A stretch of DNA of 64,000 bases from Odontesthes bonariensis (taxonomy: Eukaryota > Chordata > Actinopteri > Atheriniformes > Atherinopsidae), in the NCBI RefSeq assembly GCF_027942865.1, contig NC_134510.1, forward strand, positions 37,627,663 to 37,691,662, in the 5' to 3' direction. This document shows positions 9,019 through 21,000 of the stretch, one piece after another. The translations under genes and the position numbers were made by a program. The notes beneath the pieces are model-generated. The model was not told the origin of the DNA. It was given only the letters and a program-made list of their open reading frames with translations, and did no database searches. Each line of letters opens with the position of its first letter. Position 1 is the stretch's first letter.

Positions 9019-12000
9019 CTAAATAGCATAATTTGTGACTGATTCCTCATCTGGTCTGATCAGGGCTCTTGTCTCACAGATCCAGCGGTTCCTCATGTCG
9101 CAGCTCACTTTATTCCAGTTGTCCAGAGGTTGCTCATGAGGATTACTTATGGCACAAGATAATCTGCTGGAATATGATTCCTTCACCCAGTACCTAATGA
9201 ATAAACACATTACACAATGTCAGCCTGTGCATCTCCTTTGACTTCCAGGTCACGACCCCGGGCAAAAATCTCGAGCAAGTCTAATTCACCACGTGCTTCA
9301 GCGTCTGCAAACAGGTTTAATTTGACTTTCAATCGAGTTATCTCGGGGTCTTAACCCAATCCGATCCAATTTCTTGTCAGATTAAGGCGTCTACATGAAT
9401 TTAATAACTCAGTCTTATTGTAATTTAGTCATTAATCTGATTTTTTTTTACAATTATGTGAGTATGACGGCGCACCACATCACTAAAGACTGGGAACTAA
9501 AGTCATTTGCTTTAACCGTGATGACAACAGAAGAGCGTCATTTTGCAGAGGTGTGTGCTCAACAAAGTTCCGTTCACCTATTGCCTGTATTTACAAACAA
9601 AAAGAGCGATGAATAAGTTGCCAAAATTGTTCAGAATTAAATTTATCTTTTGGATTTTTCATTCATATGAATTTTGTTAATAAAAAAAGAAATGTTAGCC
9701 TATATTCACTTCTGTCACGCCCCATGGGGTTTTCCCCATGTTTTTAGTTATGTTTTATCATGTTTTAGGTTATGTTTTGGTTTTTGAGTTCATGTTTTGC
9801 CATTGCTTTTCCCCTCACTTCACATACCAGCTCATTAGTTTCACTCACATCACCTGTTTTCATTGTCTCCAGCTGCACTCATTCACAATCACCCAGTTCC
9901 CTATTTAGTTTCCAGGCTCCCCTGTCCTTTTGTCAGATCTTTACCTGATTTTCACACGCCACGCCACGCCACGCCACGCCACGCCACGCCACGCCACGCC
10001 ACGCCACGCCACGCCACGCCACGCCACGCCACAAGTTCCAAGTAATGTTCCTTGTTTTGTTTTTCCTTAGTCATGCTTTATTTTCCACAGTTTAGTTTTT
10101 TGTCATCTGGCTCAGCCGCGCCTTTTGTTTAACGTTTGTTTTTGTGAATAAAAACCAAGTTTGCTTTTAACATCCTCTGAGTCCATCCGTGTCCTGCCCA
10201 CCCAGTCCTGACAACTTCTTGACATTTATCTTTCTGTTCTAACAACAATGCACAGAAAATGTGAATTTTTCAGTCATATTTAGGAATGGGATGAATCAAA
10301 ATTAATTCCCAGCAACCCTGTTATTAATTAGATTACAAATTTTAATCGTTTGACAGCTCTAATTTATACTGTTTTACTTGTCTTCTCTTTTCTTGGAGCC
10401 TTGCAACGAAATCTCGCTCAAATGTACATCGTGAATGTGCTTTTGAATGACAGTAAAGTCTGTTAAGTCTATTTGTTACAGAAGCACGCATACTTCTGAC
10501 CAGAAAGCTTGGGTAACAAATGACCACAATGCAACATAAAATCTTAAAGGGAACGGCAACCTGTTCCTTTTCAGAGAAGAACGCCGGCACTTTATTCACT
10601 CACAGCTGACTTTCAAGGATGGAGGACGAGGTCAACTATTCCTCAGTAGTTTTCAAAAAGAAATGACCTCCAAAAGGTGAGTGACTGCATAACATCTGCT
10701 ACGAGTTTCTGTGCTTAAGAGCTACAGCACTGTTGTTTTTAAAAAAAAAACTTTTGGGTACAGGACAGTGTAAAGAGGCTGTCTTTTATTCAAAATAGAC
10801 TCAAAACAGTCTTTTTTTTTAAAATCTGAGCTGAATAGTGCCTCTTAAATATTTTACCTGAACGGGTTGATGTACCATGGCCCATTTTAATGTATCATAG
10901 TGTCCGTGTCTCGGATCAATAAAGCCCAAAGCTTTTAGGGGAGCTGCAAAGCTGCACCTTCATTGTGTTCGTTCTGAGGAGAAATGATCTCTGCTTTATG
11001 CTGTTTCTGGTGTAACTGAAGGAAAAAGACATGTCGAAACAATTTTTCAACCTCACTACTGTTTTGCACATTTCATCATCTGTTTCTGGTTTGTTGAAAG
11101 CGGTGGAGATGTTCCTGAATTGTAGGGGTTAAGATGTCTGTAGCAACTGTGGAGTGTTTGTGGTTGCTTACATCTCAGTGAGATCACTTCCATCCACCCA
11201 CAGCCACACATCGTTGGTGTTTTTGCTCAAGCCGATCCAGTAGCCATGCTTTGCATCATCGTATTTTTTCGTGTGGTTACTGATGAATTCCTGCATTTAG
11301 GATACAGATGTTATTCATCCAATAGATGGATACATAAACAACAAAGCATTACTGAAGAAGAATGATAAGATCAATGGAATAAACACTTCACAGATGAACA
11401 AAGGGATTACAAAGTTGTGGATGTTAGCAGAGATGCGAACGCGAGTCGACTCGAGCCGCTGTTTTGATGACTTGTGACTTGACTTGAAAAAATAAAAGAC
11501 TTGAGACTCGACTCGGACTTGGAAGTTATAGTGGGGCGGATTAGAGTCCAAATGTTCACAGAATATTTCAGTTGGTGATACAAGCACCAAATTTGGTACA
11601 AATGATGTCCAGGGTGTATTATTTCAGAAAAGTACGTTGTCCAGCTTCAAATCCAAGATGGCCGCCAGTTTTCAACATGGCCGCGAAAGTTAATGTAATA
11701 GAAACGTCTTTCAAGGTAGAATTTCATAGAACAGACACGTGTTGATTACCACAGCTTCAATATATATATATTCTGTCTAGAAATACCCAGTGGTGTCAAC
11801 TGCATTCCAATATGGCTGACGGTTTTCAAGATGGCGGATATTAAGTCATTCAAAATTAATGTTTTCGAATATTTTCTGGCCAGACATTCTGCTAGATAAT
11901 TCACTGGGTGATACAAGTTAAATTTGGTCCAAATGATTCAAGGGTGTACTATTTATGAAAATTATCTGGCTTCAAATCCAAGATGGCTACCAGTTTTAAA

Positions 12001-15000
12001 GATGGCCACCAAATTAAATTAAAAAAAGGAAACAAAAGCGTTTTTCAAGGTAGAATTTCGATTAATATAAATATGTTCATGACCAAAGTTTCCAAATTAT
12101 GCTGTGTCGAAATATTCAATGGCACAATCTGTATTCCAATATGTGCTGCTTACCTTCAAGATGGTGGATCCTATGTGAAATCCCCGAACCACAGAGCGAA
12201 TTTCGCTGAAATTTCGGCAAAATTTTGCTGTGTAGGGACGGGCCGTTATGTGACTCAAAATTAGTATTTTCAATGTCTTTTTGGCCTCAGATATTCTGCA
12301 TCAATAAACATCCAAAATCACACACTAAACTGGTAAAGCTGAGTAATCTAAACTATGTGTATTTTGCAATATTTTATATGAGTGATGTTGTAGCACAACC
12401 AGGGCACACTGGTGACATTACTGCTGTGAGACTCAGCATGGGGTTCAGTGCCGACTTGTAGTGTACTAGCTGTAGTTGTAAACTTCACTAAACATTGTTG
12501 TGTATTTACTGATAGTATACTCAAGTGTCCCAAATGCTATCTAATAAGCCCCTGTATAGACATCGACTAGAAGACTAGTTAGTTGTAGTACTGTACTTAG
12601 ATAGCCGCACCTGAATTGACAGGGTGTGCCAGCACGGGAGAGCCGAGCCAAGGGTAACAGGGCTGTAGTTACCTGGATGGTGTACAGATCGCACGGGAAT
12701 TAAACGACACTGGATGAACGATCGGGCTAGATGTAGGGAATCAGATTCTTGAATCTAGTCGTATCCCATATTTCAATGTGCTTTGATGTTTTTGTACGGT
12801 AAGGTAGTAAAAGGATAGCCCCTCGGCCTTAAACCGTATTATACACAATGTTAAGCAACAATCCGTTGAGTTTTGCTGGTACTGACTGGAGGAAGTGTTG
12901 CCTCTGTCAGACTGACACGAAAGAGGAGTTGAAGTCTCCCCCTACCCGCTATGAGTGTAGTTCCGATGGCTATTCAATGATTGCCAGAAATATTCCACAA
13001 TTTCAGGCAATCAACTTATTGCCCATAAAGCTAGACCCATCCAGATTAGATGATGGTAGTGGTATTGAGGACACACTGCGGCGAAACAATACAAAGTACC
13101 ACCAAAAATGTCGCCAAATGTTCAACAACAACAAACTAGAGCGTGCCACCAAACGACATGCTGAAATTGATGATGCACCTGACGAAGGACCTTCAAAAAT
13201 TCAAAGGACTAGCTTGAACATGCAGCTGTGCTTCCTTTGTTCAGAGAAGCAACCTGCAGAGTTGCGACAAGCCATGACCATGCAGCTGAATCAGAGGCTC
13301 AATGAGTGTGCTCACAATCTCAATGATGGAAAGCTTCTAGCTTTATTGAGTGCTGGAGATGTGGTTGCTCAGGAACTGATATACCACTGCTCTTGTTTAT
13401 CAGCCCTATACAATAGGGAGAGGGCATACATGACGGAACAAAAGAAAGAAAAATGTAGGTTGTCTCAAGAAAAGAACATTTTTCCTTTGGTGTTCTCTGA
13501 ACTTCTGACCTATATCATGGAGACAAAAAACAGCAGTGATGGGCACACTGTGTTTCAACTTGCTGACTTAGTTAGTCTTTACACAGAGCGACTTGCACAG
13601 TTTGAGGCCAACTTGCCTCCTGTGAACCGAACGCGACTGAAGGAGAGATTGTTATCAGAGATACCTGGTTTGGTAGCCTACAAGAAAGGGCGAGATGTAC
13701 TTCTGACATTTGAGGAAGATGTTGGTCCAGTTATGTCAGAGGCATCATCCTACAGTGATGCCATTATTCTTGCCAAAGCTGCCAATATATTACGCAGAGA
13801 CATGCTTGACCACAAGTCTAGGTTTAAGGGCAATCTTTATGAAAGTTCAGTGCATGATTCCTTTCCTTCAGCTTTGCTTCAGTTTGTCTGTATGATTGAG
13901 CATGGGGCAGATATAAAATCTAAGCTACGATTTGGAGTGACAACAGCTGACCTGGCAATGGCTCAACTGCTTCAATACAATTGCTTTGCCGAACACAAAG
14001 AAAGTGCTGCCACACAAAGACATTGCAGAGACAGAGAAACCCCATTCCCAGTCTACATAGGAATGTCTGTTTACGCAAAGACCAGAAAGAAACATCTCGT
14101 GGACATGCTTCATGACCATGGTCTTAGCATCCCGTATGATCGAGTACTTAACATATCAGCTCAGTTGGGAGATGCAGTTGTGAATAGATATGTTGAAGAT
14201 GGTGTGGTTTGTCCCTTCAAGCTGAGGAAAGGCATTTTCTGCACAAGTGCGATGGACAACATCGATCATAATCCTTCATCTACAACAGCAACTTCCTCAT
14301 TCCATGGAACTAGCATCTCCAGCTTCCAACACACAACATCAAAAGATGAAGGCGAAGTCAGAGAGCCAATTCTGATCAAGAACAGTAATGTAAGGAAAGT
14401 CCCAGAACTTCCGGATTCCTACACAAATGTCCATCCTGCTTTCTTCACAGCAAAGCATCCAACCCCTTCCAAGGGCAATGTAACATGTGCATCTCTATCA
14501 AGTCTGCCACTCGCAGATGAGTATGAATGGCTACAGAAGGTTAACCAAGTACAAAAAGTATCTGATGAGGTAAACATCACTTGGTCATCACATCATGCAG
14601 AGAAGAAGCGAGGCCTTCAATTTGAAGTCAGCATAACCTCTCTCTTGCCCCTTCTGCGTGATGAGGCCCATTCAGTTGCCACAGTGAGGCATGCTATGAC
14701 CAAAGTCAGGGAGGCTATTGTACACCTCAACCCAGGCCAGATTCCTGTTATGACTGCAGACCAGCCTATTTATGCTCTTGCCAAGCAAATCCAGTGGCAC
14801 TGGCCTGATGAGTACGGTGAAGACAAATTTGTCATCATGTTTGGCGGTCTGCACACAGAGATGGCTGCATTCCGATCACTTGGAACCCTGCTTAAAGGGA
14901 GCGGGTGGACAGGTGCTCTTGTGGAATCGGGGGTGACTACGTCTGGAATAGCTGACTCATGTCTGTCTGCCGCAAGCGTCACAAGAACACGCCATATACA

Positions 15001-18000
15001 CCAAGTCACAGCGTGCTGTCTGTACATGCTCCAAAAGGAAGCATATGAGCATTACTGTGCAGAACAGAATGAAAGCATCTTGAGCTTTGATGACTGGTGC
15101 AACACTCAAAGAAAAGAGAGTCCTCAGTTCCAGTTCTGGGAACTTGTCATGTCTATGGAATTAGTAGTTTTCTCATTGATCAGGTCATTCAGGGAAGCTA
15201 ACTTCAGCTTGTACTGTCAATCATTATCCGCTTTAATTCCATTCTTTTTTGCAAACAATGATGTTAACTATGCTCGATGGCTTCCAGTCCACCTCCGAGA
15301 CATGGTCACTTTGGAGAAAACACATCCTCACATATTCAGTGAATTTCAGCAGGGAAAGTTTGTGGTCCACAAAACTCACAGAGAGTTTTCAGGCTTAGCC
15401 ATTGACCAAGCTCATGAGCAGGCCAATGCGGTGGTCAAAGGTGATGGTGGTGCCATTGGAGTGACTGAGGATGCATCTGCTCTCAGGCGGTGGATGGTGT
15501 CTGGACCAGAAGTAAGCCAGTTAGTCAACCAGTATGAGTTGGCATGTCAAGTCAAGGTAGCACAAGGAGATATCAGGCATCATGAGCAGACTAGTCAGTC
15601 GCAGAAATCATTCATTGACAAGGTTCAGAAATTGTTCGTTGTGATGAAGGATCTAGGCAATCCTTTTCAGGAGGAGTCGAATGATCTGCTTACACTGGAC
15701 AAAAACACCATAGCACATCCCAGTGCTGCAGAGCTTGTAAGATCTCACTTAGAAAAAGGCATAGTTGCCTTCAGAGATTTTTTCAATGGTCTTGGTGATG
15801 AGGCTTCCTTCCACAAGCCCATCAAAAAGAACAGAACAGATTTCTTTCGCCAAGATGTGGCTGTAGCCTCGAGTGAAGCAAAGAAAAAAATACTCAAGAA
15901 TGACTGTCATCTTTTCTCACCGCTCTTTATATCGTGTCAATCAAGGGAGTGTGACCTGCTTGAGTTTTTTAGACACGAGAATCAGTCCTTTCCTGCTGCA
16001 CTGAGTGACACAGGCAAACTCCACTCTGGACAGAAGTCTCAACTCACCAACATTCTGGAAGCTACTGTTTCTCCACCTGAGAGACAACCAAAATGTGAAG
16101 CCATTATCATTGATGGTTCTGCCCTTGTGCATACAATGTCCCCAAAGACATCAAAGATCTTTCAAGAGTATGCTGTGCAAGATGTAGCTCCAAAGATTCT
16201 GATGTATTCATCAAAGTATGAGCGAACAGACATTGTTTTTGATGTGTACTGGACCTCAAGCCTGAAGGCTGAAACAAGGTCAAAGAGAGGTAAGGCAGAT
16301 CGACGAAGAGTGACTGACAAAACAAAACTACCTCCAAACTGGAAAAGCTTTCTGCGAGACAGTGACAACAAAACAGAGCTGTTCGAGTTCTTGGCTGACA
16401 AGATTGTGACCCTGTGTCCCCACAATGTCATAGTTGTGACAAAAGGAGAGCAGGCTCTTTCAAACAAATCAATCAGCACTGAAGGTTTGTGTCCATGCAA
16501 CCATGAAGAAGCTGACACCAGGATCTTCACACATGCTCTTCATGCAGCCAAGCAACAGATAAAATCTTTGTTGATTAAGGCATGTGACACAGATATTCTT
16601 GTTCTTGCTGTCAGTGTGTTTACGGTTCTTCAGGATGCAGGCCTGGAAATGGTTTGGGTAGAATTTGGCCAGGGTCAATCCCTTAGGTGGTTGCCAATTC
16701 ATGATATGGTGCTAAATCTTGGCCCAGAGAAATGTAGTGGCTTACCCTTTTTTCATGCTTTCACTGGTTGTGATGTTGTGTCAGCTTTCCATGGGAAAGG
16801 CAAGAAAACGGCATGGCAAGCATGGGAGGTGTGCCCTGAAGTGAGTCCAGTCTTCCACAAGCTCAGTCGGTACCGACCTACCACAACTGAGGCAGACCTC
16901 AACATCCTTGAGAGGTTTGTTGTCACCATGTATGACAAGCACAGCACTACAGCCAATGTTGATGAGGCAAGACTGGAATTATTTGCTCGGAAGCAAAGGT
17001 CTTATGATTCAAATCCACCAACAAGCGCATCTCTGGTACAGCATGTTAAACGGTCTGCCTTCCAAGCCGCCTGCATATGGGGCCAGGCAACAATATGCAA
17101 AATGCAGACTGAGAACCCTGCCAACTGGGGATGGCATAAAGATGGTGGGGTCTGGAGAGTTTTCTGGTCAACTCTTCCACCCATCGCTCAGGCCTGTCAG
17201 CAGTTGACAAAATGTGGCGTCAAGACAGAATGCAGAGGCTTATGCAAATGTTCTCGCTTTAGCCTGAAGTGCACCCAGTTATGCACTTGCAAATGTGAGA
17301 ACTAAATAGATAGAAGCACTAAAAAGTAACAAAAGCACTGATAAAAGTTGTCAGTCAACAACAAACCGTTTTCCGACTCAAACAATATGCACTTTTTTCA
17401 CTTGACCCAGAACATCTTTTGGCAACACCTGAGTAAAAAGAGAACAACTTTTTCTTCCCCATGTCCACTATAGCATTGTAGTTAAGAGTAAGAAGTGGAA
17501 CGTCAATGATATTTTAGACTGTCTGTAATACGGTAATAATGTTATAGTGAAGTTTTTAAACTAACAGTGAAGCATTGCCCTGTAGCAATGGAATGCACTA
17601 CATTTCAATTTTGTGTTATAATATTAGATAATCTTAAGTTTTTGAATGCAGAATAGGACTGCCCATGTCCCAAAACATCTAATTTGATGTTGATATAATC
17701 AAAATAGAACTATTTTGTCACAATAAAGCCCAAACAATGATTGAGAATACGTCAAATGGTGGCCATCTTGAAAAATGGCGGCCATCTTGTTTTTTTACTT
17801 GGACAACGTACTTTTATGTTAAAGTAGGTTCTAGAGCACTAGTGTGCCAAATATGGTGCTTGTATCACCAACTGAAATATTCTCTCACTAATCTGCCCTA
17901 CTAAATGCAATACGCTTCTGTAGATTAGCACCCCAAAAGGGAAATTTAAGTTTTCTATAAACATTTCTGAGTTACTCAATACAAGTATTTTTTATTTGCC

Positions 18001-21000
18001 TGAAAACTTTTTACTTTGTTTTTTTTATCATCGTAAACATGATTAAGTAAAGGTAAAAACTTACCAAATAATTAAATAATTGTAAAAGTTTTCATTCAAT
18101 TTTGCATATTGATGATGCATTCACTTAATAAATTATGATACATTGCTCTCCGCTACACAAAAGTAGATGGTAGTAGTAAAAAGTATCGGTAATGCTATCA
18201 GTAAAACTGGCCCTGTATTTACTTGGAATTGGATCGATACCAAATTTTGCAGTATCGCACAGCCCTAGCAAAAAGTCCAAATGTAAATCAGCCTTGCCTG
18301 TTCCTCCCGGCTTCCAATCACCACCAGATCTGCGTTGTTTTCCCTGCAATGATCGAGGCTTCCCCGCCAATTCTTCCACATTTTATAATATTCAAAATGT
18401 GCGAACAGGTAACAGTTCAACTGGAACAGAACCCAGCCGTCGAGACAAGGTTTACACTCTGCAGAGGAAAAACAAGAATCTGACATCATTATCTGACTTA
18501 ACCTTAGACCTTAGACTTAATCTCTGAGCGGAGCAGGCTCCCGCATACCTGCAGCTACCGCTTCCATCGAGGCGAAAATAGATCAAATGTTGCTGCATAT
18601 ACTTCAAATTAAAGTATTACAGCAACCAAATCCATTTGTACTATATTTGTAATATATATATAACTGGATGAGTATCGATAAGAGAATCGATAATGGAACC
18701 GGAATTGCTAAATTCTTAAAGGGACAGTTTTGCCTCTTTTGACATGAAGCTGTATGACATCCCATATCAGCGACATCATTTCTGAACATCTTCTTACCCC
18801 CTGCTGCGTCCTGTGAGCAGAGTTCCAGCCTCGTTTTGGTGTTGATGAAGGTAGTCCGGCTAGTTGGATACTGGATAGTGTAGAGGTAAGATTGCCACCT
18901 TTCATGTGGGTGACCTGGGTTCAAATCCCCTGGGCAATACCCCCTTACCCTACCAGTGTAAGTCGCTTTAGATAAAAGCGTCTGCAAAAGGCATAAACAT
19001 GAATATAGTTGGCTGGGGCCACAAAAATAATACAAAACAATATGCGTTCAAAAGAGTAATACATTTGGATCACAAAATCTCCAGGAAAAAGTCAGACCTC
19101 ACAATTTTCTCTCCCTTCGTATCACTGCCTGCTGTGCAGAGCGAGCAGTCCCCTGCTTCCGAGCAGGAAACACCGTAACAGGTGCGGCTGTCGACAGGCG
19201 GCAGCAGGCAGTGATACGAAGGGAGAGAAAATAGGGCCAAGAGATTGTGAGGTCTGACTTTATCCAGGAGAACGATTTTGTGATGCAAATGTATTACTCT
19301 GTTGAACGAATATTGTTCTGAGAAGTAAAACGCTTTATTTTTTAAACCCCAGCCAACTAGCCGGACTACCTTCATCAACGCCAAAACGAGGCTGGAACTC
19401 TGCTCACAGGACGCAGCAGGGGGTAAGAAGATGCTCATAAATGATGTTGCTGATATGGGATGTCATACAACTTCATGTCAAAAGAGGCGAACTATCCCTT
19501 TTACAATTCCCATCCCTAAATATAATGCTGTGTTCTGCTGATGTTATCAGCAGCAGTTCCAACATGAAACACACAGATTTTCCACCTTTCAGTGGGCAGT
19601 GTTCTTTCACTGGGAAGTTGTCGTACTCCATGATGACTCCAACGGTCCAGTTGAGTCGGTCTCTGTCTCTGGTCAGGTGTTCCATCTGCTTCTTTAAATC
19701 GGCCTTCTCCGTCCACAGCCGCAGGTTCTGGTCCGTTAACGTGACGTTCTGCCTTCTCAGCTCGTCCACGACTGCGTGAAATGCACGAAGCGTTTCTGTT
19801 GTTACTCACAGACTGCCTTGAAAGCCCTTAAAACACGGGTACAGAGGACTCACAGTGGAAGCTGAGGGTGACGATGGCCGACACCAGGAGGAGACAAGTG
19901 GATCCCAAAAGTGCCACGACCAAAGTTGTTGGGGAACAGATTGGAGCTTCCTTTTGATTCTCTACAAGAACAAACAAGCAAAAAAAACACATTTATTGCA
20001 GTAACTATGAGAAAACGTGTTTGTTTTTTTTGGATTCTGGGAAACAACGAACCTCTAATGATAATACATGCTTCCTCCCCCGTCTTCACCTCATCGTAGA
20101 TTATTTCTGTGTTTGTTTTTTCTGTAAAAAAGGAATGAAGAGTGTTAAGAAATGGAAAAAATGGGATTCTTATGTTTACACCTGCTATTTTAAGACGGAG
20201 AGACATTTCTGATGTAATCTTCTCACAATAATAAAAGCTTTATCACCTTTTATAGTATGAAATATGTTTGAAAATATCACCACATTTTTGGTCCGATGCT
20301 AACTACACACTCTATGACAGAAGGGAAATAGCTTATTATTGATGTCAGACTTATGATGACCACAGAACACGTGTCCACTGTCTTTCTGTCCATCTGAGAC
20401 GTCCAGAGAACTGGGCCGTGTTCCAGAAACTCAAAGAAAACTCAAGAAAACTGAAAGGAAACTCCAGAAACAGCTGAAATGTGGACTCATCTGCCCACAG
20501 AACACGTGTCCACTGTCTTTCTGTCCATCTGAGCTGAGCTGGTGTCCAGAGAACTGGGCCGTGTTATTTTATTTTGTAAAAGTCTGTTGCTGTCTGCTGT
20601 GGAACAGGAAAAGAAAGTAATCGGCGGATCCACCAAACATGGAGAAGGGTACGGAACTTTTACTCGGCCATTTTCATTTTAAAGTTCTTCCAGACGGCGG
20701 AGTCGACAGAACCAAAGTCATCTGTAAACACTGCCAAGTTGAATTGTCTTCTCAGCGTAGTAGTTCCAGTCTAAAATATCACTTAAAGGCAAAACACACA
20801 ACTGATAGCAGCAAGTCATTCAAGGAAACAGACAGTGGAGCGAGGCTTCTACATAAAAACTACAGAAAGATGCTGATGTTAAAAGTGTGTTTGCACAACA
20901 AATGTTATGGCACTTTCATTCATATGGCAGCACATTTAAAATAAAGCTAAAAGCTATACACTACTTTCATTTCATTTAATTTCGATTCATTTTTGGATTT

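Larger units (their letters stand above)
11531..17901 (+). mobile_element. 6.4-kb DNA transposon with long terminal inverted repeats, in intron 5 of gene C
   Basis: The left end (GTGGGGCGGATTAG) and the reversed right end (GTAGGGCAGATTAG) match. After a small indel both run into a 29-base identical block (left about 11561-11589, containing TTTCAGTTGGTGATACAAG). Similarity continues through ACGTTGTCC to repeated AAGATGGCCGCC motifs, so the arms are roughly 140-150 bp and imperfect. TA lies on each side (11529-11530, 17902-17903), which allows a TA target duplication but does not prove it. One intact 1485-codon ORF fills most of the interior. The left subterminal region contains internal tandem repeats. 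No superfamily is firmly assigned. The FEN/XPG-like nuclease part and cysteine-rich tail recall the Academ group, but that is inference. Confidence 0.8.

Noticed and set aside
14770..17207. Short antisense and alternative-frame ORFs within 12848-17305
   Set aside because: Shadows of the long transposon ORF; no motifs of their own.
18868..19005. Possible functional tRNA gene (A and B box-like motifs), likewise 56558-56758
   Set aside because: No cloverleaf could be drawn. Target duplications and LINE-like or poly-A tails show they are SINEs.
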